Source of the DNA: Torreya grandis
Lineage: Eukaryota; Streptophyta; Pinopsida; Cupressales; Taxaceae
Assembly (NCBI GenBank): GCA_037957365.1
Contig: JARHVA010004254.1
Coordinates: 1,074,001-1,138,000 of the forward strand
Length of the DNA: 64,000 nt
Direction of reading: 5' to 3'
Shown here one piece after another: positions 39,101-54,100 of the stretch (the stretch's first letter is position 1; each line of letters opens with the position of its first letter). The notes below the pieces were generated by a model. The model saw only the letters and a program-made list of their open reading frames with translations, ran no database searches and was not told the DNA's origin. Made by a program: the position numbers and the translations under genes.

Positions 39101-42100
39101 TCAGGTGTACTGTAAAGGCAATTCGTTTTTGGATCAAAATCAAGGTGGGTACAAGGCTTCATTGTTAGGTTCTGATACCACAAGTGAAAAACATAACATA
39201 GACAAATATAGGGAGAAGGAATTATTGGAATTTGAATTAATCTACCTAACCATGATATCTTCTAAGTTCTCAAACAAATACATAGCATATGTATATACAA
39301 TACAACCATGATCCGTGAATGAGAGACAAGTGTCCATACATTTAAAGGTAATTGATACATAACCCTCAACAATCAATCTAGGTATAACACATTAAGTCAC
39401 TAGGACTAAGCACATGGTACATTAAGATTAAAAGTCCATAAAGTAAACGTGTCTAACGAGTTAGTGCATAGGTAGTTAACAGGTAATTAGGAACTGTATA
39501 ACTCATGTTTCAAGGTGGCATAGGCAAGAGGTTCTTAATGAGGGAAGGCTGGCTATGTGGCATGTTTAGAATATTAGGTGTAACATAAGTAAGTGCTGAT
39601 AACATTGAGAATTTGAGCCACATTGAGAGAACATTAGCTATTGTATTGTGCATTTCAATAGTAGAGACATTGCTGTAATGAATTCCCAATAATTCTTTTT
39701 TCATTTTCATCATATCTTTGTTCTTTCCTGACAAGGGCAGAGGTTAGTATTAAATTTGTAAATCTTTCACATGCTTGTATCTTAGCAAGTTATGTTTTAG
39801 TGTTGGGTTAGCCATAAAAATTGTATTCAGATCAAATTTGAACTTATCACACTAAATAACTGTCATCTTTGACCCAGAAGATGTTTTTGTCGTAGCCCCT
39901 AAGACACTAGGGACATATAGGCAGGATGGGTACAGAAATCCTCATTGACCGGCAACATCATGGCAACTTAACTTACAGACTATGCTTAAGTCATAGGAGA
40001 AGCTCATTAGTTCAGATAACTATCGAAACAGCCAAAGACAGATGTTGCATACCTAAAGGAGAAGAAAGAATATACAAATCCTATCTCATTAAAAGGACCA
40101 AATGGATATAGCCTGGGTGGCCACAACAGTATAAAATCTGTGAAGGCAGCACACTGAGAAGAACCTGTCGAACATTTATGCTACCATCATGCCTCTTGGT
40201 ATCTTCAATATGGCTAAGCTCTGACCTGCAATCACATCAAGGAGCTCTGCAATCACATCAGGGAGCTCGGTAGACGGGATTGACACATTTCGGAACCATA
40301 TAAACATAAGAAAAAGGTTATCTTGCACCTACTTTCTGTCTTCCCATGTATTCTATTGCTGGGTCATCAATAGCTGTTAACAGTAGTATTCGCAACCATG
40401 AGTTTTGTGTCTACAGGTATATAGTACGAGTGTTACAAATTTTTAATTGGCCAATAGGTATTTCCAATGATCCAAGATAGTGTGCATAGTCTGCTTCTAT
40501 AATTCAGATGTTTTCACTCTAAATTAGATACATGGAAGTAATAAGACAATAACAGGAATATAAAAAGGAAAACTTGTTCTCAAAATCTAAAGGCTTATGT
40601 ATTTTGAAAGCATTAGTAGCCTCCCATCAATAGAAGCAGATTAATTTTGTAACAAGATTGTAAATTAACATTTTTTTCAAATAACAACTCCACTTCTTTA
40701 TCTTTGACCTCCATTTAATTGAAGCCAAAAAGTTATTTTATCCATAAGATTTGTTTACATCTCCAGTTCTTTTCCAAATTCATCCATATTTTTCATCCTT
40801 AATGTAAATTCAATTAAACAAGTGGGTCCACTTTATTAAAATTTATCCACTTTATGAAAATTTAAGAGAAGAAAAGATAGATTTGAGGAAGATATACCTT
40901 AAACATCCATGTTAACAATTTGCAATCTCTCATAGACATAGACAGTCAAAAACATCCTAGTAAATAGAGAGACAAAATTACACAGTCGCACTTCCTATGT
41001 CCTATAACATTAACCAGAAGGGAAAAAAATCTACAGCTCTAATATTCAAACCATCATTGACTTCTTTTAGTCGGACATGTTCAGTGCTTCACTAAGAGAC
41101 AGAAGTCTGTAGATTCATATTGCTATTATCTCTCTCAAGCAGTCTGTGGGGATGGAATCCTGTCAGGATGATATTCTGAAAACTCCTCTTTTGTCTATTT
41201 AAACTTTCTCAGCAGCAGGGGAGGGGCATGAATTGATCCCCCTTTAATTATATATATATATATATATATATCTTTTTGTATGGTATGTAATGATTGTTTG
41301 AATGTATGTTTCTGTATATGTATATGTATGTATGGTATGCGATAGTTGTTTGAATGTGTGTGTGTGTGTCCGTCCTTTTGTATGGTATGTAATGATTGTT
41401 TGAATGTATGTTTATGTATATGTACATGTATATATATAGATATACAGATATATATACATATACAGATATATATGCATAAATTATGTATGTATATATACAT
41501 ATATGTATAGATATCTGTATGCATTTATAATAATGTATGTGTATGTACAAATACACACACACACAAACATATACGTATACTAGAACATTTCATTTCAGCA
41601 AGCCCAAAGAGAGTGGCTACAACATTAGGTTGGGGGTCTTTAGGGAGCATAAATGCCTTAAAGGCCCTCGCACCAACATAAGGGAATTTATGCTCTCAGC
41701 CTCCTCCATCAGTTGAGCAGTTCGCTTCACTCACATCTGGACCTTTAAGTTAAGTACCTGAATGCCCTAATGACAATTGAGTACCTAAATGTCCTCTCCT
41801 TTCTCGACCTGCTTTTGTATGATATGTATGATTGTTCGAATGTGTGTATGTATGTATACATTATCATATTATAAATGTATAATAATGTATACATATATGT
41901 CTGCAAATAATATGTATGTATATCTATGCATACATACAAACTATATGTATGTATACATTATCATATTATAAATGTATAATAATATATACATATATATGCA
42001 AATAATATGTATGTATATCTATGCATACATACAAACAATATGTATGTATGCATTATCATACATACATGTATGTATGTATACATTATCATACATACATGTA

Positions 42101-45100
42101 TATATGTATGTATGTTGTTTGTATGTGTGTTTGTATGTGTACATTATTATATATGTAAAATGTATACATACATACACACATACAAACAACATACAAATAC
42201 ACACACACATAAATAGAGTTTGAATACATACACATACATGAGTTTGAATGTGTATATGTATGTGTACATTATATATGTATAATAATGTATACAAAATTAT
42301 GTGTGTATGTGTGTATATATATATACAAACAATATGTATGTATACATTATCATACATATGTATATATTGAAACAATCATTACATGTGATACAAAGCAGAC
42401 CTTTAGGTACTCAAATCAACATCAAAGCCTTTAGGCACTCGACCTAAAGGTCCAGGTGTGAGCATAGTGAACCACTCAGGGGATGGAGGAGACCAAGAGC
42501 ATTAATGCCCTTACATCGACACGGGGATCTTTAGGGAATTTATGCTCCCTACAATCCATGCGTTGAATATACACACCTACACTATTCAAACAAACATTAC
42601 ATATCATCCAAAAGCAGATCACACATACAATGGTCAGTCCAATAATAAACCAATAATTTTAAGAAACTTGATTATCTACTCGATGAATCCTTGGACGAAT
42701 GGATTTACCTTAAACAAAAAATCTTGATCATTTGTATTGCCTCGTGATAGTGGAGATGCAGCTTGCATTGGAGAACCATTATTGTGAGCCACGTCACCCA
42801 TAGGATTGGGCTGACCATCCTTGTTCATAACAGCATTTCTACTACTCAAAATCATCCGAAGGTTCCTACTGTCCATTTCATTAAGAACAGCAGTACCTGA
42901 CGCTGATGATAAATTACCTTGCGCAAGCACAAACTGTTGTTGTTGCTCCCGAGAAAGCATCTGAAATTGTTGGTAACGAGGTGAATGAACAAATGACTTC
43001 TGGGATTGTAAAAGGCCTGATCGAAGCTGGTCTATACCCTGAGGTCAAAGAAGAGAGAACATTAAAATGGCAAACCGATGCATCATCAAAACAGCCATCT
43101 TTGCACTGTAGCACAAAAGAGAATAAAACGAATAAAAGGAGGATAGAGAGGCACATATTTTCAAATAAATTCAGCAGTGATATTCCTGCATTAAACTTGT
43201 TGGAAACTAAATGTCACTTTGATTGGTTTATTTAAGTTCTTGATTGTTCACTTTCTTTGTTTTTCTGAACTTTTGATTCTTTAATTATTCTAGCCACTAG
43301 ATCTAATGAAATCTAAAGAATATTTGATAAACTAATGGGATTATTAAGTTTGTTGATTCTTTATTAGGATATAATTGCAAACTTCGCTTAGATGCATTTG
43401 ATGGGCATCTCAGTCGTGTTATTGACCACAGCCCACCACCAAAAAAAATATGAAAAGAACAAATCTTTCAGCTGCAGCTAAAATAGGAAAACACGTCATG
43501 TTTTTTCCATGCCATTTATTGCTACTGTTTATTTTCAGTATGGATCACATATTAATTCATCTTAAGATGATAATGCTTCTTGGTGACCATAGTGGCTGAC
43601 CTATGACCCCCATATTAACCTGTCACATGTAAGCAGTGACCTTCTCAAACGTGAAAATAACCGCTATGAAGATCAATCAGCTGGCATATCTATTGGAGCA
43701 ATGGCTATCCGAATCAATAAGGTTCAGATCAGTGATGCAGCATGTGACCTCACAATCCACATCAAGTCTAAAATTTTTGTATAAATACCCCTTGAGGAGT
43801 AAGCTTGTAATCAACTTGTGTAAAGCTTTTTCATCTTTAAATGATGGCATAATGCACTATATAGTATGAAAAATTTCGTATGTGTGCTTTGTGAGTATGC
43901 GTGTCTAAACATGATATCAAATCCAAGAATTTCTCCTGATCCCAAATCATTATAGCAATTGTGCTTGACTTGCCTATGAAGCCCTGTTCGATCACTCCAC
44001 CAAATATTACGATCTTGAAAGATTAGTGCATGTAAAGATCAAAACTTTAGAGAGACATGCAAAATTTATGTTTGTTGCTGCTCTTGTCATGGCAGTTGAA
44101 GGGTTCCAATCCTCGTTTAGAGGCAGTTTCCTATAAAGCATTGTTGCCTTACTTTTAAGCTGTATAAATGTTCGAAAAATGTACTTCTTGTGTGACTTTT
44201 TGCTTGTACATGGGTGATCTCGCCAGCGTCATTCCAAGACAATCAAACACACTGTTACTGTTGAGGTAACCTTCTTGTTCTCTTCAATGTGTCCCACTTT
44301 TTGGCATAAAGAGGCCACATAGACTTTCAATTTCTCCTCAAAATATCTTACGTTTGGGTCATTGATGTTAATCAAATAAATATGTTTTAGATTATATATA
44401 CAACAATGTAGTGAATATACATTTTTCCAATCTTTTTAAAAACCATTAAGTATTTTTTAGGATTTATTTTTGAATTATTTGTTAAATTTATTTTTGGCCG
44501 CCTAATGGGACACAATATTATACTTTGACATCAGTACAGATATCTTAAATAGATCTATCTGAAAAAATCCGAGGGATGTCAATCTCAAGGTGTTTTTATT
44601 GGATTTGTCACATACCACATTGATTAATGACTATTACTTTCTCAGAAAATTTCCCGCTGATTAGTGATATATGGCTTCAATCTAGCTGAACCACTCTATC
44701 GGCTTGAAAAGAAAATCCAGCGAATAAAAGGGGGGAGGCTCCAAATTCCACTGTATGCCTATGATATTACGATTTTTCAATCGACTTCTCTAAGTAAGAA
44801 GAAAAAAATGCAAATGACAGTCAAATAGACATCAAATTTAAGGTCACCATTAATTATTAACAACTCATGGACATTACAGTCCACCATCACCCCCGTCTGC
44901 GAGTGTAGAACACCTTTGATCAGCATAATTAGTCATCCATATGGATGGTGGGCTTTTGTATTAGAAATTTGTCAATTGCAAATTGAGAAACATCAAGGGT
45001 CACAATCAGTTATTGTAGCAGATAAGTTACATAGGAAAAAAATTGTACGAAATGGAAAATCAAAAGACATTTTGAAGATATTGCTATCCCTCCCAACCAT

Positions 45101-48100
45101 ATCCTATTTCAAGATATTATACACAAAGTAAAAAACAACAATCCAACACCTCCCTTCCCTAGAAGCCATGGAAATTAGACAAGATGTATCCCACAAAATC
45201 CGTCAAGCCAAACCTCCTAAACCAAACCTCCCATCCAAATCAAAATTCATTGCACCCCAAGAACTCTAACAATAATTCAAACATAATAATTCTCCAAAAC
45301 CCAACAAAGATAATGCCACTTTAGTAATGGATAAATCTGATAACAAAATGTAGATGTAAATGAAATGCCTATCAACAACAATTTACTTCTAAGAGAATTA
45401 AAACTAACCTTATTGAGAAAATCACAAAAAGGATCCAAAATTTTATCCAACCTCGGCAATTGACCCTTCTACCACAGAAAGTTTGATACCTAAAGCTGCC
45501 TTTATTCATAAGATTTATGGTCAACCAAAAATTCATAACTAAATTATTCAACTCCACCCCATCACAAGTGTTATCAATTCACCAACATGTGCCCTCACCA
45601 AATTCCTTTGCAAAAAACTAAGATCCTTAACCGGTCCTAAAAATATAAAAACTTCAACTGATTTTGTCTCAAAAATCCAAAACTTAAATTTAATACAAAC
45701 AACCACCTCGTAAGCTTCAACATTGTTTACCTTTTCATTAAAATTCCTATCGATGAAGATATCAACATCATCTCCAAAGTAACAAATTCGGCCAATTTTA
45801 AACTCTTAAAACTTTGCTTACAATCTACCTTTTTTTCATACAAAGGCATTTTTTTGGACAAACAAAGGGCATCGTAATGGTTTGCCCACTCTCATCCAAA
45901 GTTGCTGACCTATTCATGGAATATTTCAGACAAAAAGCCTTAGAATCAGCTCCACTAAAACCTATTTGTCGATACCGCTTCGTAGATAACTTCATTATCT
46001 GGCTACAAGGGCTCAATAATCTTAACTATTCCTTAATCCCTTAAATAGTCTCTCCCAACATATCCAATTCAATATAGATATCGAACATAGTAACACCCTA
46101 CCTTTCCTTGATGTCTAGTTACCAAGAAAAAAAAATGGGATCTCTAACTCACCAGATCAATAGAGAGAGAGCACACACCAACAAATTCCCATATGCTAAC
46201 TCCCATCACCACCCATCCGACAAAACCACCATCCTTAACACCCTTACACTCATGCTTTTTGCATATCTGATAAAAAACAATGAGACCAAGAAATCCTACA
46301 CCTTTCTGAACTCTTCCATAACAATGAATATTCACACAAAAAAATTAAAAAGGCTATCTCCAAATCTCAACAAACATAAGGCCCTTCCTCCCAAAACTTC
46401 TAATAAACCCGCTCCTCACACTTCCCTTCCCTACCTATAAGGTAGTAGAAACAAAATTGCCGTAAAATTGAAAAAGAAAAATATAAAACTGTTTTCAGTG
46501 CCTTCAAATCCAAGTTAAACTCAATTTCATCAAAGACTAACACAACCCCTTCATTTTCCAAGGTGTACATAAAACTCCGTGTGACTTTGGCACAACATAC
46601 ATTGGCAAAACTGGATGAGCTATCCAAACTAGACTAAAAGAACACAGCACAGACATAAATTATGATGGTACAAAAAGATTGGCATTAGCTGAACACTCCC
46701 TTCAAACCAAACATCAAATTTTCTTTTGATAAATCCAAAGTCCTTGCCAAACCCAAACATTTTCGTATAAACTAGTAAAAGAAGCCCTTGAAATAGAATT
46801 CAATCCAAACAATATTAACACAGAAAATGGCCTCACCCTAAGCCAAGTGTGGCAACCTTTAATTCAAAAAATATCAAATAATCCAAATTAGTTAGTACTT
46901 TTCACCCATTAAAGATTTTTCCTTTGTATTTATTACTTATTTGATTCCCCTTTCATTCCCATTTCATATTCACCACACTCGTTTGATCCCACTTCCCCGT
47001 CTCTTTATTATTTAATTATCTCATTCCATGATTTTTCTCCACATTTCCTTCCTTCCATCCGTTTTTTCCTTATCACTTATGCCTTTATGTTTCTCGATTT
47101 CTTGTTTTTTATTTTTTCTTTTTATTGCTTAACTTCCTTATTATTAACCCAAAAACTACTAATATTGATTTATATATACCACTTTTGACCTTTATTATTT
47201 TCCAAACAGTATCATTTCCCTTAGGATGGGAGTGGTTGATCAATCAAACATCGGTCAAAAACATCAACGCAGCTTATCCAGAAGCACTCAAACAAACAGA
47301 GAAATATTGTCATTTTTTATTTTGGCTTTTTGTAAAATTAAAGGCACGTGAGCTTAGTCATTCTTGTATTTTGGTGTGTTTCCAATTTTTATTATTTCAT
47401 ATGTTTATGAATGATCTGCTGTCATTTCCAATGTGTGGTATAAGATCCCGTAGACATTCGTAGAGCTTCTGTGTGTCTGTAAACCTGTGAATGTTTCACG
47501 AGTTGTTGAAGAGAACTTGATGCAAAGAACCTTTGCTGCTTGGAATTTGGGAACATTCATATTTGTTTCTCTTATGAGGAAGATTCATTCCCGTACATTT
47601 TTCTAAACTGACCAATAGTGGCTGTAATAGACCAAAAGGTCTCTTAAGTGACAAAATATAAGATATATTGTGACAGAGGAAGAAGGATAATATCTTCTCT
47701 TTTTTTTTTTTTTGATGGGTTAATTGCAGGAATATATGGCCATGCAGCCAACCGGCACAACCAGCCCTTCTCTGGGGCCAGTCCAACATACCCAACCAGC
47801 TGCAGTCAAACGGCTGTAAGAAGAATGATCTTAAACAGCTGTAAATGGATATTTATATTTTCCAAAGCGTAGTATAGTCCAAAGGAACATGACCTATACA
47901 ATCCATCCTTTGGTATATATCTTAAGGTAGGTTCGCTATATATTTATATATACTTATAGACATAAAGACATATGGACGTGTGTGGTATTATAATATAAGG
48001 TTAGGTTGTATTATAAATTACCAACTATGTATGCTGTAAGTCCCCCCTCAAAAAGCTTCAATCATGAAGCATCATTAAACTCGTTAAATTGGTGATGATA

Positions 48101-51100
48101 ATTATGGGCACATAATGTCTCCCCTTCTTGAAAAGCTTTGACCTTGAAACCAATGACAACACACAATGACAAGAGTGTTGCAAATATATAGAATAATAAT
48201 GTATCCAATGAGGATCAATCCATTCAAGATCATTCTTGAGGCATCATATAAGGATACAATTTTTGGATAAAATTGCATCCATCTTGTGTCCATTTGTGTC
48301 TTCGATAAATCAAGAGGAGTTTGTTTTCGAAAAGATTCAAAAAAAATCTTGTTTGTGAATGTTGATTAAAAAAATGACATCTAACATGAAAAATGTCAGC
48401 ACGACATGACTTACAAATACGAGGATAAATTATCATCTAAGTAGAGATGATAACCTTTTACTCAAACATTCCAGCCACTTAAGTATAATTTACTAACATG
48501 CCCAAAAGTCAAAGACAGCATCAATCCCTGCATGGCTTCCTATAGTAGCTGGACAATAAACCAGCCAATCAGTTTGTTAATATTGCAAAGATAAAATCTC
48601 GTGTATAAACTGGTAACACCTAGAAATAGAAGAACCACAACAACAAAATCACAGTGACTGTCTTTGGAAATATACAATAGGTAGCATCAAGAAAGTCAAG
48701 AACATATCCCTGAGCATGGCTTGAACTACCATAGAATTCCAAAAGGAATAAAAGAAGAAAATGCCCTCAAAAGTCAAAGGAACATTATGCAAGCTTCTCA
48801 GAATACAAATTAGAAAGATAGGAAGAGAGAAAAACATTAATATTTATGAATAATATTCTTTTGGATTATATTGATGGATAATATTCTTCTAGAGTATATT
48901 AATGTCCTTAGATGACCAAAAGTATGTCACTTCAAGTCAAAAAGTAATTCAATTACAACAGATAAGTGCTTGGGTAAATATACCCCAGGTTATGAAAAGT
49001 AATTAAAGACTAAGCACTTAAGAAAAGAAAATATAACAAAAGGGGTACCCTTAACAGCTTAAAGTAGTCTAACCCCAAACCATATAAACTGTGTACAGGT
49101 ACAAATAGCTTTACAACAAGAGGATCCTTCACTGAAGCCTTGAGCTGATGAAGGTGAAATGGGGAGGTCATGGCAAGAGACTGGTGATGTCAAATGTCTC
49201 TAACAAGGCTCAATACTTGAAGAAACATCAACATCATCATCTATCACCATGAAAGTGCCAATGCAGGACTTGGAGAAGGTTCATAGAGGAATGTCTAGGC
49301 CTGATGGGGCCAAGCTAGACAATCATGGAGGAATTCAGGTACTCACCCTAGAACCTCTCCTAACATCTATGGCTGATGAACCTTTGGTGGTGGAGAAAAA
49401 CTGGTGCTGTGCACTTTCCTACGTGACCCTTAATGTACACAAGGGGCAATCCCTTGACACTGAAACAAAGCAGATCTACTCCGCCTAAAGTGAGATTGAT
49501 TGAGTTGAGACAGTTTGGTTGTAACATATATAAACAAGTGATTTCTCTTTGATACATCCTCATCTGTGTATGAATTGAATGTATCCAGTGGATTCTTAAT
49601 GCCTCCAGTGTTTGTAGTGGGATGCCAGAAAGAAGTAATCATCCTAACATCTCTGTGGCTCCCCTCTAAGGATCTATGTCTGAGAATGACAACAACCAGA
49701 AGAAATAGGGACAAGCACCTCTAAAAATTATACTGAAATAAAGTGGATAAAGGACTACTTGAGTCTCTATATAAATAGTAGTGTCTACCCCCAAAATCAT
49801 AAGAAATACCACGCCTGGAAATAAAGTGTTCCTTGGTCACCACCTCATAGAGGGCACAGACGGCAAATATTGTTGCCTCGTGGAAAATGGTGGTCAATCT
49901 AAACTCATAACTGTTGAGAGCAACCCCTCCAATTCCAAAGGGGAATCCTTAGGCCAGGTGACAAATGCTGTTGGAGATAGTCAGGCTGAATGATGATACC
50001 ATCTACAAACTGTAACAAATGCTCAATATAAAAATCCAACTTGAGGTTGAGCAGATGTGGAAGAGACATCCGAGTGACTTATATTGTCGGCATATATCCT
50101 CTCTAGCAGCCCTACTAATAACCTCCTTTGAGGGAATAAGGCGAGGCGGGACATCTAAGGAGTTCCTCACTGAAGGAAGATGATCGTTTGAGCAATGGAA
50201 TACCAACAATGTTGACGTTGAGTGCAACCTAAAAAGGCAATCGCCTTTGAAGAACAGAGAGTCAAATATGGGTACCTCTCTCAGCTTAAGGGTTAGACAC
50301 AACAATTTAAGTTTATGAATATAGAAAGTTGGCCTAAAGATACTCTCAAGGAGAAGAGGCTGAAAACTAACTTCCAAATAGCTATAAGCACTTGTTATAT
50401 CCACATTTCACTTTCGAGAAAAATGAAAACCAAGAAAGAGCCTTCTTGGAGGTGTTGAAGAATGTGGCCCTTAGTTAATTAAGGTTCACCACAAGCAAGT
50501 GAATCTTGCGAAAATGAGCGAGGAAATCAAGTTGTCTATTGGAACAATGAGCAAAAAGGGAATCATCAAACAAATATAGTAGAGTAATCATAACATGATG
50601 TAATATACAAACTTCATCAACACGAGTATATTATCAAAGAAAGTGCTCAAGCTCATCTATGTAAATACCACAAAATGTTGGTGGAAGTGAGCACCCATGC
50701 TCAACTCGGATGGTACCTTTAACAAAGTCAGACAAGCCATGGGATGTCCGAAATTAACCAACCATCTCATAGAGCCTCATGATGGCAGTAATAAAAGAAT
50801 CGGTGACACCCCTATCATGCAGCTTCTGCAAAAGTATATTTCTCAAGATGGAGTCAAAGGCCTTCCTAAATTCTGCAAAGCAGCAAAAGACTTTGAAAAA
50901 CCAGACAAATCTCCTAAGTACTAGCCCAAAGTGATAAAAAATGGTCTATAGTATGGAAGCCTCTCCTAAAATTGACTTGCACTCTTGCTCTATGATTACC
51001 ACTCTCCAAATACTCAGATAGTTTCATGTCCAACACTGTGGCATAAAGTTTGGAAATGTGTGCACCCAATATTTGGGTTTGAACTATCTCTTGATTTGTA

Positions 51101-54100
51101 GATGGGGAAGAGGATGTGCTGTGACCAACAGGAGGGAAGTCCCAAGAAAACGATCGCATTGAAAAAATGGAAAGTGGTGAAAAAGTTACACGGAATTTGT
51201 TTTAAAACATATGCCAAACACCGCCACTTGCATCTCATCAAATAAAGTCAGAAACTGCAATGCCAAACTTGTACCATAAGATGGAGAAGCAAGTGCTAGA
51301 AGATGAAATGTATGTTTTCTGTTAAGCCCAAATTAGAGAAAGTGACAATAAACAAAATTTGATAACAAGTGAGGCAAATGAAGACCTTGAAACTCATAAC
51401 AAGCACTTACGGAAACTTAAATGTCAAATTGGAAATTGAGGATGGAAGACATGAGATAGGTCAAGGATCAATTACCAACCCCTGAGTTTGAGAGTTCTAT
51501 TAAAAAATTGGAATTTTGCTCGAGTTATCTGGTCAATGAGATTTTAGCTAGAATTTTAGCTTACTAGTGGTATGCACCTTTGCACAAGGTGAGAGGTGCA
51601 TAACAGTCCGCTTTTCTCAACAAATTTTTATACTTAGCCAGTTTTTGGTATTTGAGGCAGAGTTCAAGGAACATCATGCGCATTTGCACATAGACTCCTA
51701 AATCTCACTCAATTTTCATATTTCTACAAATCATGGCTTTTTGATGTGGAGTTTGAGCGATTTCATGCACCATTTTCACATAAAATTGAGCACCCACATT
51801 CCTAAATCCCCCTCAATTTTCATTCTTAAGTAATTTTAATACTTGAAAAAAAAAGTGTTTTTAGATAAGGTATTTGAAGAACTTCATGCACCATTTGCAC
51901 ATGCATTTGCACCTAGACACCTAAATCATGCTCAATTTTCATACTTAGGAAATTTTCATACATGGACAAAATTTGGGTTTTTGATTCGGCTGTGACAGTT
52001 GTGTTAACTGACAACCGTTGAGTCTTGTCGTTCAAAAAGCATGTCACATGTCAGGGTAAGGACATTGAGTATCAAGTCCACCTTGTCCCGAACAAACTAT
52101 ATCGAGCACTACCTATGAAATAAAGTTGTAATTACTCCCATATTCTTCTATGTTGCATTGCGATATGTATCTGTTTTTCTATGATTGATGTTCCTTTGGT
52201 AGCATAGTTTTCATATAAACATTTCGGGGTCGAGTCTCTAAAGGGCCTGCCTCTGAATGTAACTCTACGTCAACCCCAAACTGGACATGTTCTTTCGCTG
52301 GCACTAGCACTATCTGCTCTTGCGGCTGCAACGGACTGAATGGGGTCATTCCATTGTTTCTTCCTAGTACAAATAGTTTTTGCCAGTTATGGGACCCATG
52401 GTCCAAGCACTTCGGGCCATTTCCAACATGGTTGAGCATCTGGATGTTGCAGGTTGTCCGTCATAGATACAGGCGATTTTGGATGAGACAGTCCATAAAC
52501 AGAAATTCGTGGAAGAAGAGTATCACTTGGAGTTTATACGGATCTATCTCAACCAAGGTTGGCCAGAAAGTAACACACCCAAGATGCATGTACAGTGTCT
52601 GCCCACACTCATTCATCATGTTGTTACCTCTCCTGTGTAGTGTGTGTTAGGATTCCCTCCACATCATTGAGCATACCTTTAGGTATTGATATTTATTGCT
52701 TTAGTCATCCATGTGTGAATAACATCAATTAGAAGTTGGGAAGGACAATGCTACCATTGAGATTGCAGATGTGAGGAGCCAACTAGAGGATCAGCATGGC
52801 TGCTTCCAGGAGCAGCTCAACCAGCAAACCCAGCTTACACAATTACAAACACAGAAGGTTGTTGGGTGTGAGCAGGAGATAGCTAGGTTAAAGACCCAAT
52901 TGCAGGAAGTTGAGTAGGAGGTCACTCAAGGGAGAAACAAGTTTCAATAAGCTGTGCAGATGGTGCAGTGTTCACAAGAGCGTGAACTTGTGGCAACCCA
53001 GCATCTGAACAAACGCATAACAGAAATCTATGCCCTTTGTGTCGAACTTCAGCAGCTGAAGTTAGAGAGAGCAGTCTCTAAAGGGTCACCTTCAGTTGGA
53101 GCTCCAATACCTTCAGAGAAGTCTTCCTCTTCCCCCCCTCCTCCTTGAGTTGATTTTGTATGGTTATTGTTGGAAGGGAATCTAACTTATCTAAAGGGGG
53201 TGGCGGAGGGGGGGGAAGGACAATGTAAACCGTCATTAGGAATAAATGTATTGTTTGTAGCCAACCTTGTTATGTTAGCCTTTTGTTGGCATTAGGTAGT
53301 GGTGTAACAACTTTATGTTCGGTTATGATGGTTGTGTTAACCGACAACTGTTGACTCTCATTATTCAAATAGCATGTCACATGTTGGGGTGAGGGCGATG
53401 AATAGCAGGACTCCCTGTACCGAACAAATTATACTGAGCACTACCTATAAAATTAAGTTGTAATTACTCCCATATTCTTCTATGCTGCATTGCGGTATGT
53501 ATCTACTTTTCTGTGATTGATGTTTCTTTGGTGGTGTAGTTTTCATATAAAATTGGAAGAACAAGGATGACTTAATATTGAGAATGGCTTAACATAGAAT
53601 TGACTTTTTTCTAAGACAACATTATATAAATTTTTTAGGCTTATTAAGGCCTCTAACCGCCCACACTTCTTCAATGTGGGAGAATTATTTCAAAGCTTAT
53701 TTGCACAATCCATTTCATCCACTATAATATGCTTTCTCTTGCATGACACCATTCCCATGGAATGACAACAAAGACAGCATAGTTTAGTCTGCTTGTCATG
53801 ATCACTTCTACAAACTCGATCCCTTTCAACCTTAAATCCTTTGCAGCAGTTATTAAATCTCGTGATAAAACCCTACTTTATCCCAAAAAAAATTGTGAGC
53901 TTCCGCTTCTTCAAACTTGCACAAGCACAGCACGCTCCATGCAGATCTCAACAATTCACAAGGGAAAAATGCCAACAGGAATGGGAAACAGCCATTCAAA
54001 TCCATATGGCAAGTTTCCATGATCACATTTTGCATTATTCAGAAAACCAAGATGAGCTGATGGCCTGTTGTCATCTGCTAAATCTGGTAAACTATGGTAA

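Larger units (their letters stand above)
45150..46870 (+). mobile_element. Penelope-like retroelement with GIY-YIG endonuclease, degenerate
   Basis: Across changing frames the order is that of a canonical EN-plus Penelope-like element. An N-terminal stretch comes first ([11 protein letters not shown] near 45310, IYGQPKIHN near 45515), then [20 protein letters not shown] (about 45575-45635). The RT core follows, and the GIY-YIG endonuclease comes last. LTR-like ends were not found. The large Penelope-like group known from land plants (Dryads, described from conifers) has this architecture, which supports a conifer source. It lies in intron 8, antisense to LEUNIG. Confidence 0.85.

Noticed and set aside
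41195..42375. Several open frames rich in Ile, Tyr, His and Thr
   Set aside because: They are translations of TATG/ACAT microsatellites and TA runs, with no start context or conservation.
46108..46440. 110-codon plus-strand open frame as a stand-alone gene
   Set aside because: It is the stretch between the RT and endonuclease parts of the Penelope-like element and belongs to that remnant.
50003..50404. 133-codon minus-strand open frame read as a separate gene
   Set aside because: It continues the LINE reverse-transcriptase remnant in the same orientation and shows no independent family.
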